From the NCBI GenBank assembly GCA_022181065.1, contig BQMY01000091.1:1-64000 (forward strand): a DNA stretch of 64,000 bases, written 5' to 3'. The stretch is from Melioribacteraceae bacterium (GTDB lineage Bacteria; Bacteroidota; Ignavibacteria; Ignavibacteriales; Melioribacteraceae). This document shows positions 36,193-44,600 of this stretch, one piece after another. The stretch's first letter is position 1; every line of letters starts with the position of its first letter. The notes beneath the pieces were generated by a model. It worked only from the letters and a program-made list of their open reading frames with translations. It ran no database searches and had not been told where the DNA came from. The position numbers were made by a program, and so were the translations under genes.

Positions 36193-37422
36193 TCATATCG
36201 AATTCATAAGTTGAACGAGTCTTTTTTTATTGTTCGCGTATGCAACGGCGTTCTCTTTGGATATTTTTTTCTGGAGGTATAATCGTAACAAATCCTGTTC
36301 AAGCGTTACCATTCCGCTCTGAGCACCCATATTTATCATACCGTAAATTTCAGAGATATTGTTGTTTTTTATCGCTGCTTTTACACTTGAGTTTACTACA
36401 AGTACTTCTTTTGCCAGAACCCTCTTCCCATCAAGTGAGGGGACCAGTTTTTGAGATACCACCGATAACAAAACATCCGCCAGACGGTTGCGAACCCTCT
36501 CCTGCTCCACCGGATTTACTTCCGCGATAATACGCTCTATCGATTCGGAAGCGGAAGACGTGTGCAAAGTTGAAAACACTTTATGACCTGTATCGGAAAC
36601 TTCGAGCGCTGCCATAATTGTATCGGGGTCTCGCATCTCACCAATCACAATAATATCCGGATCCTGACGTAAAGACTGTATAACTCCTTCCTTGAAGGTT
36701 TTAACATCCTTACTAACTTCACGGTGACGAATGATACATTTCTCGGAGCGGTGCACAAACTCGATCGGCGACGCGATAATAATTACATGCGCGTTATCGT
36801 TATTATTGTGGTAATCGATTATTGAGTCAAGAGTTGAGGATTTACCTGAACCCGTAATTCCGGTAATGAGAGACAACCCGAACTTAAAATGTTTGTGACT
36901 CATCATTCGTAACGCGCCCTTGTGAAATTCCAGTGATTCAAGTGGACGAACATCCGCTGAAATAGCTCGCATGTTCAGCGCGACTGTGTCCATTTCAAAG
37001 TAGGCATCCGCCCTGAATCTGACCTTTTTACCCTGCTCTTTATTATAGTAGGAATAACTGAAGTCAACATTTCTGAATTTCGCAAGATGTTCAATCTGAC
37101 TTTTCGTAAGCAGAGAAGATATGAGAAGTGCTGCCTCATCCTCGGTAAGCGCGGGTAATTCTCTGCCGGGTTCTTTTTTACCGTAAATCCTCAGCCATAT
37201 TCTGTTTTTAGTACCGTAACCGCCAAGTTCAATATCGGAAGCTCCCCGGGTCAACATTACACTAAGTAGAGTATTCAGAAACTCAACGAGTAACGCTTTA
37301 TCCTTCAACTCAAGCTGTTCGGCTATCTTCACAATATGTAAAAATCTGTCAGGACCAAACAAACTTAAAGGAATATCTGATGTTAGCGCTTTGATTATAT
37401 GTTCGGCTTTATGCTCCATCAA
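36193..37422 (-). CDS. PilT-like secretion/retraction ATPase
   Basis: A 409-residue GspE/PilT-superfamily ATPase. Walker A ITGSGKSSTLDSI (about 200-212), Asp box IASPIEFVHRSEKC, Walker B DIIVIGEMRDPDTI, His box HKVFSTLHTSSASESI, and the PilT-style C-terminus (TLEQDLLRLYLQKKISKENA). No N-terminal MshEN domain and no cysteine zinc cluster, unlike the PilB gene beside it. It is the likely retraction motor. Overlaps the end of pilB by 4 bases. Confidence 0.9.
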   Translation of the reverse strand: MMEHKAEHIIKALTSDIPLSLFGPDRFLHIVKIAEQLELKDKALLVEFLNTLLSVMLTRGASDIELGGYGTKNRIWLRIYGKKEPGRELPALTEDEAALLISSLLTKSQIEHLAKFRNVDFSYSYYNKEQGKKVRFRADAYFEMDTVALNMRAISADVRPLESLEFHKGALRMMSHKHFKFGLSLITGITGSGKSSTLDSIIDYHNNNDNAHVIIIASPIEFVHRSEKCIIRHREVSKDVKTFKEGVIQSLRQDPDIIVIGEMRDPDTIMAALEVSDTGHKVFSTLHTSSASESIERIIAEVNPVEQERVRNRLADVLLSVVSQKLVPSLDGKRVLAKEVLVVNSSVKAAIKNNNISEIYGMINMGAQSGMVTLEQDLLRLYLQKKISKENAVAYANNKKRLVQLMNSI

Positions 37423-39209
37423 TCCTCCATGGTAGCTGTTAATACTTCGGTGATTGAGGTAAAGCCCTGTTTTACTTTTTCGAGTCCCGATTCGCGCAAG
37501 CTTAATGTACCATCCAGGCGTGATTGTTCGCGAATTTGCTCTTCATCAATTTCACTTCCGGCAGAAACAATAAGCTGACGTATTCGTTTTGTAAAATAGA
37601 GTGCTTCATGAATCGCGAGTCTTCCTTTGTACCCCGTACCATGACAAACATCGCAACCGACCGATTCATATATTTCAAGACTTTTCCATTCTTCCACATT
37701 CTGATTGAGTGAGCGTAACAATCCTTCATCAAGTTTTTCAACTTTTTTCTTACATGATGGGCACAATCTTCTGATAAGTCGCTGCGCCACAATAATATTG
37801 ATGGCATACGAAATAAGAAACGGCTCAATTCCCATTTTATAAAGTCGGGCAACGGCGCTAGGGGCGTCATTCGTATGCAACGTTGAAAATGTGAGGTGAC
37901 CCGTGTTAGCAAGTTTAATCGCGGTTTCGGCTGTTTCTTTGTCACGCATCTCACCAACGAGAACAATATCGGGGTCATGACGAAGGATAGCTCTTATCGC
38001 CTGCTCAAAATTCATTCGATGACCAATCTTCAACTGGCGCGCGCCATCAATTACATACTCAACCGGATCTTCAACAGTCAGAACGTTCACGCTCGGATTT
38101 ATTACCTGATACAAGGCGGCTACAAGGGTCGTACTTTTACCACTACCGGTCGGACCAGTAAGGATTACCATTCCCTGAGGCTGACTTATAGCTTTCGAGA
38201 ACGCATCTTTCGCATATCCGGTCAGACCAAGTTTGCTCAGGTCTTTGATTACCTTCCTGTCATCAAGGATACGTATAACAATCGTTTCAAACTTATTTTT
38301 AAGTTCGGTTCCAACCATAGGCAGTACGGATACCCTGAAACGGATTATATGATTATCAATCTTCCTCTGTATAAAACCGTCCTGTGCACCTTCGCGCTCA
38401 AACCTGTCGAGTCCTCTCGCCCTGTCTTTCACCACCGCCATAACAGCTTCGGGGAGCGTGTTTTCCTGTGTAATCCAGTGGGAGAGTTTACCATCAACCC
38501 TGAAGAGAATATCTGTTTTTTTCGCTGATACGGGTACTATATGGATATCCGATACACCCTTTCGAACACCTTCAACAAGCGCAGCCTCAATTAGATTTAT
38601 AAGCGCGCTTTTGTTAATTTCGGCGTCGAGTTCTTCTTCGTCGATTGAGGCTTCATCATTTTCTACATCAATTTCTTCCGCGCTTTCCTCAAGGATTTGC
38701 AGGTATTGATTCTCCCTCGGGATGATGAGTTCTATCAGCTTTTCATAACTTTTTTTCTCGATATAAAAGATTTCAAATCGTTTGGAGTTAAAGGCATACG
38801 CTATTTTGGTGAGTGAACGATCTGTCGGATCAGTCGCGGCAAGTAAAAGTTTGTCTTTTACTTTTTTGTCATAGCCGTAAGGTATCACCTGATGTTCGAG
38901 TAATAACTCTTTCAGTTCTTCACCATGCCCGGTCATCAGCTCTTTTATCTCTTCAATTCTCTCTTCAGAAAGTGAGTTAAAGTTTACCCTTATTTCAGCA
39001 AAGGCATAAAGCAGCGATACTTCACGGAAAATTGTATCGTGATCAAAATTAAAATCACTCACAAGAATCTGCGCAAGATTACGTTTTACTTTCCCCGATT
39101 CATGATTTTTTACATTTAATGCTTTATCTAGAATTTTGAGGTCGATTATACCTTTTTTTAGCAGCAAGTAACCAATCTTGTCGGTCATTTCTATTTGTGT
39201 GTCAACCAT
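37419..39209 (-). CDS. PilB/GspE-type assembly ATPase
   Basis: A 596-residue extension motor. N-terminal MshEN-type domain (about 1-150, IGYLLLKKGIIDLKILDKAL), central ATPase: Walker A GPTGSGKSTTLVAAL, Asp box LTVEDPVEYVIDGARQL, Walker B DIVLVGEMRDKETAETA, His box LTFSTLHTNDAPSAV, then four zinc cysteines (LCPSCKKK and CDVCHGTGYKGR). Typical length for PilB. It lies 7 bases after pilC. Confidence 0.95.
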   Translation of the reverse strand: MVDTQIEMTDKIGYLLLKKGIIDLKILDKALNVKNHESGKVKRNLAQILVSDFNFDHDTIFREVSLLYAFAEIRVNFNSLSEERIEEIKELMTGHGEELKELLLEHQVIPYGYDKKVKDKLLLAATDPTDRSLTKIAYAFNSKRFEIFYIEKKSYEKLIELIIPRENQYLQILEESAEEIDVENDEASIDEEELDAEINKSALINLIEAALVEGVRKGVSDIHIVPVSAKKTDILFRVDGKLSHWITQENTLPEAVMAVVKDRARGLDRFEREGAQDGFIQRKIDNHIIRFRVSVLPMVGTELKNKFETIVIRILDDRKVIKDLSKLGLTGYAKDAFSKAISQPQGMVILTGPTGSGKSTTLVAALYQVINPSVNVLTVEDPVEYVIDGARQLKIGHRMNFEQAIRAILRHDPDIVLVGEMRDKETAETAIKLANTGHLTFSTLHTNDAPSAVARLYKMGIEPFLISYAINIIVAQRLIRRLCPSCKKKVEKLDEGLLRSLNQNVEEWKSLEIYESVGCDVCHGTGYKGRLAIHEALYFTKRIRQLIVSAGSEIDEEQIREQSRLDGTLSLRESGLEKVKQGFTSITEVLTATMED

Positions 39210-39216
39210 ACCCGCC

Positions 39217-40560
39217 TCAACTCGCTAATGGTGATTTTGGACTGATGGTTGCGGTTTCTGCCGATACAAGCGTAAGCGCGATCATCACAATCATAATTAT
39301 CATGGAAATTGTTACCTGAATGATTTCAATAATATTTTTGAGTCGGAATACTGTTTCACTTTCATAATAGTTGGCGAGCTGTTGAGCGGTATTTTTAATG
39401 GTACCGGTCTCCTCACCACTATGAAATCTTGAGATGGCTGTCTGGGTAAACACACCGGAAGCCTCAAACGCTTCTGTCAATCCTTTACCTTTCTGCATCA
39501 TAAGAGGAATCGCCACATTTTTGATTTTTCGTTCGAAATAAAGATTACCTGATGCTTCCGCAGCGATTTTGATTGGTTCGATACTTTCAGCGCTGCCGCT
39601 GTAAAGGGTGTAGAAAACCCGACAAAAAACTTCAATCAGAGTTTTATGAATTAGCGAACCAATGATGGGTATTCTCAACATGTACTTGTCGATTAAAAAC
39701 TTCCCCTTTTCAGTTCTGGCGAATTGCCAGAATAGTACCGGTGGAATTATTATCCCGATAGCCAGTAATATTGGATTTGCTGTTAATATTTCACTGAACG
39801 CGAGAGTGGCGTCAGTCATCGGAGGTAATTCAATATCAAACTTCACAAACAATTTTGCAGTCGCAGGAAAAATATATCCCACATAAAACAAAACAGCGAC
39901 CATCAATACAAAAAGTGTAATAAAAGGAGTAATCAACGCGCTTTTAAGGTCTTTTTTGAACTGCTGCCTTCTTTCCAGAAACTTGGCGGTGGCTCTGTAA
40001 ATTTCAGTCATATTTCCCGAGTTTGCCGCGAGTCCGAGCATGTAGGCAGCAAACTTCCCGAAGGTGTGTTCATGTTTGAGAAATGTTTTCTGACTATCCG
40101 CACCTTTTTTCAGTTCGTTGTTAATTTGCCTGAGTGTATCCTTGAGTGCTTTATTTTCAATATCATTAACAAGAAGCGTCATTATCTCGCTATATGGCAG
40201 TTTCTGTTCGAGTAGCTCCGCGCTGATTTTTACAAATGATAATATTTCCTGAGCAGGTGGTTTGGACTGGAGATCGATAAGTTTACGATTAACAGAAATC
40301 ACCTGAAAACCAAGCCGCGATAAAGCTTTTACAACTTCATCTTTTGTGTAAGCGCTCTGCTCACCGGTAATAGGTTTTTCTTTTCCGCGTCTGACTTTAT
40401 AAAGGTAGGTAACTTTTTTTTCGATTGATTTAACTTTCAGCTTATGCTTGGCAGCAAGAGAGGTAACCTTTTTTTTACCTTCCTGCCAGGAGGGGACGCT
40501 CATTGTCCCGCTAATCTCTTTGCCGTTAGCTTTAGCCGCTGAAAATCTTACTTCAATCAT
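39217..40560 (-). CDS. PilC/GspF-type inner membrane platform protein
   Basis: A 447-residue protein with two T2SSF domains (LSFVKISAELLEQKLPYSEI at about 109-128, and LIHKTLIEVFCRVFYTLYSG near 305) and three membrane helices (about 210-235, 260-282, 410-435). The first 105 residues form an unusually long basic N-terminal extension rich in Lys (KVKSIEKKVTYLYKVRRGKE). It anchors PilB and PilT at the inner membrane. Follows the pilin gene after a hairpin-containing gap. Confidence 0.93.
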   Translation of the reverse strand: MIEVRFSAAKANGKEISGTMSVPSWQEGKKKVTSLAAKHKLKVKSIEKKVTYLYKVRRGKEKPITGEQSAYTKDEVVKALSRLGFQVISVNRKLIDLQSKPPAQEILSFVKISAELLEQKLPYSEIMTLLVNDIENKALKDTLRQINNELKKGADSQKTFLKHEHTFGKFAAYMLGLAANSGNMTEIYRATAKFLERRQQFKKDLKSALITPFITLFVLMVAVLFYVGYIFPATAKLFVKFDIELPPMTDATLAFSEILTANPILLAIGIIIPPVLFWQFARTEKGKFLIDKYMLRIPIIGSLIHKTLIEVFCRVFYTLYSGSAESIEPIKIAAEASGNLYFERKIKNVAIPLMMQKGKGLTEAFEASGVFTQTAISRFHSGEETGTIKNTAQQLANYYESETVFRLKNIIEIIQVTISMIIMIVMIALTLVSAETATISPKSPLAS

Positions 40561-40586
40561 CTTCTCTTCACACTTTTTATATTAAA

Positions 40587-40610
40587 GGCTGCCCGGGGGA
40601 ACGGACAGCC
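40587..40610 (-). terminator. Attenuator-type hairpin between pilin and pilC genes
   Basis: On the minus strand GGCTGTCC pairs with GGGCAGCC (8 bases, one G-T pair) around an 8-base C-rich loop, followed by TTTAATAT. It lies 42 bases after the pilin-like stop and 27 bases before the pilC start. The T-run is short, so partial read-through is expected, giving much pilin and less motor message. Confidence 0.6.
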
Positions 40611-40651
40611 AGGGATGTAACATAGTATCTAACACACGTGGGCTTTGTGGG

Positions 40652-41101
40652 TTAATTCAGAACTATTGTTGTTATATTGTCTCTTGTAACGTGCGCAACT
40701 GCCTGGACCGGATTGGTATTGTCATTACCTATCTGATTATTATTGCCTCCCACAATCCAGATTTCACTTGCGTTTGTACCCGAAGCAACCTGCGATCCGG
40801 CTCCTGTGATAGACGCTGCCGCTGCTGTTACCGCTGTTGTTGATATATAAAAATCTCCTGCCGCGTTGCTGAAATCGAGCTGACCCAGCTGAAATAGGTC
40901 GAAAGTATTGTTACCACCACCCATTGCTGTTGGTTTGCGGAAATGCTGCTGGGCTTTCGCTGACAAATTAGTTAGTTGGGCTACTACCTGGTCGCGGGAA
41001 GCGTCCATTGCGCTGGAACTGAAAACATTTATCCCTACTACTACTGCAATACCCACGATTATTACACCAAGAACGATTAGTAAAAGTTGTTGCTGACCCA
41101 T
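40652..41101 (-). CDS. Atypical pilin-like protein without a canonical prepilin leader
   Basis: A 149-residue protein at the head of the pilus operon, with strong AAAGGAG before its ATG. It begins MGQQQLLLIVLGVIIVGIAV: a hydrophobic helix (residues 5-28) starts almost at the first residue, with no basic leader, no G-[FM]-xxxE site and no Glu at position +5. Behind it come an amphipathic helix (SSSAMDASRDQVVAQLTNLS), a Gly/Asn/Ala-rich body (GGGNNTFD, AAAASITGAGSQVASG) and a beta-rich tail (VQAVAHVTRDNITTIVLN). The helix-plus-globular layout is pilin-like. Position and expression signals make it the likely major subunit. Function is inferred from context. Confidence 0.75.
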   Translation of the reverse strand: MGQQQLLLIVLGVIIVGIAVVVGINVFSSSAMDASRDQVVAQLTNLSAKAQQHFRKPTAMGGGNNTFDLFQLGQLDFSNAAGDFYISTTAVTAAAASITGAGSQVASGTNASEIWIVGGNNNQIGNDNTNPVQAVAHVTRDNITTIVLN

Positions 41102-41171
41102 TTTAGGCTCCTTTGTATTTGTTAAACATGTGTTTTTATGAACGAATCTTGTGTAAATACTTCAAAGAAAT

Positions 41172-41199
41172 GTGCCACACAAAACAGATTGATCAATCT
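41172..41199 (-). promoter_or_regulatory. Pilin promoter region: TGGCAC element and 14-base palindrome
   Basis: Reading toward the pilin gene, a perfect palindrome AGATTGATCAATCT (41186-41199) is followed by TGGCAC (41177-41172), an exact match to the -24 box of sigma-54 promoters. Five bases later TTTGA stands where TTGCW is expected, so the -12 match is partial. Predicted transcription would begin about 50 bases before the pilin ATG. A sigma-54 activator gene lies 11 kb away. The palindrome may be an operator. Confidence 0.4.
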
Positions 41200-41389
41200 A
41201 AAACGGTAAATTATTCTTGTTATTTTTACTTATTGCGAGGTGCCTTTTTAACATGAGAATAAGAGTGAAGCATAAAAATCCGCAAAAAGTTATAAATGGA
41301 AGGATTTATCGGGTTTATAGAAATTACCGGGGTCAAAATTTTGTAAAAATTATTTACACACTTTTTTAGAATTTTCGAACTTGACGTTT

Positions 41390-41473
41390 CGTGATGTATA
41401 TCACGGTATAAAGGAGGTTTAAAATAAAATCACCAAATCTACTTATTAGTAAAACCCGGAAGTAAATTTGGTG
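41390..41473. promoter_or_regulatory. CRP/FNR-family-like palindrome with promoter-like and hairpin sequences
   Basis: Within the 417-base gap between the pilin gene and the hybrid kinase. CGTGATGTATATCACG (41390-41405) contains GTGA-N6-TCAC, the core of CRP-family sites. On the plus strand it lies between TTGACG and TATAAAGG (20-base spacing). AAGGAGG follows but no start codon does. Next is an imperfect hairpin with arms CACCAAAT and ATTTGGTG (41431-41473). The rest of the gap (41200-41389) is AT-rich and shows no convincing gene. Confidence 0.4.
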
Positions 41474-41518
41474 ACGAAATAACAGGTAAAAATATTTTCC
41501 TGTAACAAATATTTACAA

Positions 41519-43768
41519 TTACGCAGTCGCCTGCCTGTCCAGCCAACGATCAATAATCATCTTCAGATACCTGATACTGATAGGTTTTTCCACATAATCG
41601 TTCATTCCGGCATTAATACACATTTCCCGGTCACGCATACTGGAGTGAGCTGTTACAGCGATAACAGGTATGTCGCCAAGAGGTTTTTCCATAGCTCTGA
41701 TACGTTTTGTAGTTTCGAGACCATCCATACCTTCCATTTGTATATCCATCAATACAAGGTCAAAATGCTCCTTCTCCACCAGATCAAGCGCGGCATAACC
41801 ACTTGGCACACCCGTAACAGAATAACCTGTCTGCGATAACAGTTTCATCTCAATATTCCGGTTCTGCGGATTATCTTCCACGATAAGAATTTTCCCTTTT
41901 GAATCCTCCTCTTTCACTTCTATCCTCTCAGGTACTTTTTCATTCGATTTCTTAAACTCAAGGATGTTAGATGTTTTTTCTTCCCCTGCTCTTATTTTCA
42001 CAGAAGACTTGAGGGGTATTGTAAAATAAAATGTACTTCCTTTTCCCTGCTCACTTTTAACTTTCAGTTCACCGTTCATATAATTAATGATTTCTCTGCA
42101 TATGGAAAGCCCCAGCCCAACTCCATCATGATGCTCATTCCCTTTGACCCGATAGAATGGCTGGAATATATTTTTCACCTCATCCTGAGGAATCCCTTTA
42201 CCTGTATCACTCACTTTTGTCGTGATAAAGAAGTTATTATTCCTCCTTCCTGAATACTCCACTTCAACTTTTACAGAACCTTTCTCGGTAAATTTAATTG
42301 CGTTGGAAAGCAAATTAAGCAGCACTTGTCTGTATCTTGAGGGGTCTCCCAACAGATTTTCCGGAAGATGCTCATCTGCATGTCTCAGTAGTTTAAGACC
42401 TTTAGACTCGGCTTTGGATGCAATAAGTACCATCGACCTGTCGAGTACCTCCCCCACATCAAACTCTTCTTCCCGTTTTTCTATTTTACCCGATTCAATT
42501 TTCGCTATATCAATGTTATCGCCGATAATATCAAGCAATGTATCAGCAGATATACGCGCGGTTCTTGCCAATTCACGCAGTTCATCCATATCGGAGAATG
42601 ACATATTCTCAATCAATTCCATATAACCGAGTACGTTATTTAGCGGAATTCGTAGATCGTGATTGATCTTTGCGAGGAATTTCGTCTTGGTTATATTCGC
42701 GACCTGCGCTTTATGAGCAGCCTCCTCTGCTTTTATTTTAGCGTTTCGTAACTCATTAAAGGCATCATTCCTCTGTTTTTCCAACGATTTTTGTTTCGAG
42801 ATATCCTGAACTGTCCCTTCAATATATTCCAGGTCTCCGTTTTCATTATATAAAGCAACCGCGTTCATTCGGGTAAAAACTTCTTTTCCGCTTTTAGTTC
42901 TGAGAGATGTTTTAAAATTTTTAGCTTTCCCCTGATTTCTCAAAAGATATAAAAACTTTTCAAACTCATCACTTGTGTAAAAAATTTTGTCCGCGCTTTC
43001 GAATCTTTCCACAGCTTCTTCTTCCGTATAGCCCAGCATAGTCAGTAATGCTGGATTGTATGTAGAGATACTGAAATCCCCGGACATCCTGAAAATTCCA
43101 TCCAGACTGTTATTAAATATATTTCGGTATTTTTCCTCTATCCGGGCAGCTTCAAATGATTTGTAAATTGCCTCTTTTCGTAATTTGTAATTTATTGAGG
43201 ACGCTATAACAGCCATAACCGAGATAAACATTACGAATATTACCGTTTCAAAAAGATTGGGTAACACGTAAACATTGCTCTTATTCAGTAAAAGTGAAGA
43301 GGCGAATACAAGATTATAATATATTGCGAGGATTATCTGATGCTTTAGTTCCCACGATAAAAACAGCGCTACAGTAAAGATAACCAAAGCCATTATATTC
43401 GAATTGATAAACAAAGTCTCCGGAACAAAATATATAACCGATCCAAAAGATATCAGTATTGAAACGAGCAGCAGATGAACGAAAAATACCGGATTTTTAT
43501 CAGCTTTTTTACCATAAGTGTGCACGAATACAATAAATGCTGTGATTGTAGCGATCAATCTGCCGAGATATACCTGAAGCGAAAACTGGTTAAAATATTT
43601 CACTTCAAAAACCAGCGCGAGTAATCCCGATACAATGGTGATCAGGGCAATAATCCTTAGCGGCAGGACAAGTAATTTATTATTGGTTTGCTTGAAAAAT
43701 TCTTCTCTAGATAAGTTTTCTGTTCTGTTCACATCACACTCCGTATAATTATCAATGATGTGTTTCAA
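41519..43768 (-). CDS. Membrane-bound hybrid histidine kinase (PAS, receiver)
   Basis: A 749-residue kinase. About six membrane helices (residues 35-190) form the sensor; then PAS (about 208-335, IFNNSLDGIFRMSGDFSIST), a coiled linker, HisKA (INHDLRIPLNNVLGYMELI), HATPase (NLLSNAIKFTEKGSV, DTGKGIPQDEV, GVGLGLSICREI) and a C-terminal receiver (about 628-742, Asp in LVLMDIQMEGMDG). No HPt domain is attached; the receiver-HisKA protein at 31352-32044 is a possible phosphorelay partner by position only. Encoded just upstream of the pilus operon on the same strand and divergent from an ECF sigma gene. Confidence 0.93.
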   Translation of the reverse strand: MKHIIDNYTECDVNRTENLSREEFFKQTNNKLLVLPLRIIALITIVSGLLALVFEVKYFNQFSLQVYLGRLIATITAFIVFVHTYGKKADKNPVFFVHLLLVSILISFGSVIYFVPETLFINSNIMALVIFTVALFLSWELKHQIILAIYYNLVFASSLLLNKSNVYVLPNLFETVIFVMFISVMAVIASSINYKLRKEAIYKSFEAARIEEKYRNIFNNSLDGIFRMSGDFSISTYNPALLTMLGYTEEEAVERFESADKIFYTSDEFEKFLYLLRNQGKAKNFKTSLRTKSGKEVFTRMNAVALYNENGDLEYIEGTVQDISKQKSLEKQRNDAFNELRNAKIKAEEAAHKAQVANITKTKFLAKINHDLRIPLNNVLGYMELIENMSFSDMDELRELARTARISADTLLDIIGDNIDIAKIESGKIEKREEEFDVGEVLDRSMVLIASKAESKGLKLLRHADEHLPENLLGDPSRYRQVLLNLLSNAIKFTEKGSVKVEVEYSGRRNNNFFITTKVSDTGKGIPQDEVKNIFQPFYRVKGNEHHDGVGLGLSICREIINYMNGELKVKSEQGKGSTFYFTIPLKSSVKIRAGEEKTSNILEFKKSNEKVPERIEVKEEDSKGKILIVEDNPQNRNIEMKLLSQTGYSVTGVPSGYAALDLVEKEHFDLVLMDIQMEGMDGLETTKRIRAMEKPLGDIPVIAVTAHSSMRDREMCINAGMNDYVEKPISIRYLKMIIDRWLDRQATA

Positions 43769-43976
43769 AAAACCTGCCTCAAACTAAAAAATGGCTTTAT
43801 TGATTAAATTCCGACTTCACCAGACTTTTTAATGAAAATATTACTGTAAATACTTACATGTAAAGGAGTTATTGTAAAAATAGATGACAGCTTAAAAAAA
43901 AGAAAATTTTAAAAGAATTTTTGAACTTTTCAGGATGTTAAATCCTTTTCTAAGAAAAAAGTGAGAAAGAACGTAT

Positions 43977-44600
43977 ATGAAAAAGTTTAATAACAACCTC
44001 AATCAGGCGGAAGTCCAGAAACGTTACAATGAATTTGACGAGTTGGTAGTTCCCATGAGCGATGCGCTCTATAACTTTGCAATGAAGATGACCGGATCAA
44101 GCGATGATGCAGATGATCTTGTTCAGGAAACTATGTTAAAAGCATATCGTTTTTTCGATAAATTTGAAAAGGGTACAAATATAAAAGCCTGGTTGTTCAG
44201 CATAATGAAAAATTCGTTTATAAACGAATACAGAAAACAGTCTAAACAACCCGGTAAAGTTGATTACGATGATATTTCCAATTTCTATGAAAATATCAAA
44301 TCGAATGAAGTTGAGTTTTCACATATCATTGGTGACTCTTTTAGCAATGTTCTTGATGATGATATAACCCAGGCCTTGTCCTCACTTCCAACTGATTTCC
44401 AAACTATAATTATTCTCAGCGATATTGAAGGTTATAATTATGAGGAGATTGCCGAATTCATGTCTTGTCCAATTGGTACAGTCCGTTCACGTCTTCACAG
44501 AGCTCGCAAAATGATGTACAGCAAACTGCATGATTATGCTTCCGGTAAAGGCTTTGTTGAAAAAGTTGGTCTTGTAGCAGAAAATGAAAAACTTGCATGA
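43977..44600 (+). CDS. ECF-type RNA polymerase sigma factor
   Basis: A 207-residue sigma factor. Region 2 about 20-95 (LYNFAMKMTGSSDDADDLVQ, ETMLKAYRFFDKFEKGTNIK, AWLFSIMKNSFINEYRKQ), region 4 about 135-190 (LPTDFQTIIILSDIEGYNYE, CPIGTVRSRLHRARK). The SigH/RpoE-like group is widespread in Bacteroidota relatives. Its last 17 bases overlap the next small gene, which is probably its anti-sigma partner. Confidence 0.93.
   Translation: MKKFNNNLNQAEVQKRYNEFDELVVPMSDALYNFAMKMTGSSDDADDLVQETMLKAYRFFDKFEKGTNIKAWLFSIMKNSFINEYRKQSKQPGKVDYDDISNFYENIKSNEVEFSHIIGDSFSNVLDDDITQALSSLPTDFQTIIILSDIEGYNYEEIAEFMSCPIGTVRSRLHRARKMMYSKLHDYASGKGFVEKVGLVAENEKLA

Noticed and set aside
41253-41369. A 38-codon plus-strand frame in the pilin upstream gap (MRIRVKHKNPQKVINGRIYR...)
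   Set aside because: Ribosome-site-like GAGGTG is too far from the ATG, the composition is what AT-rich DNA gives by chance, and there is no neighbour support.
43854-43863. Palindrome TTACATGTAA between the divergent hybrid kinase and sigma genes
   Set aside because: Ten AT-rich bases occur often by chance at this composition; no second site or spacing rule supports it.
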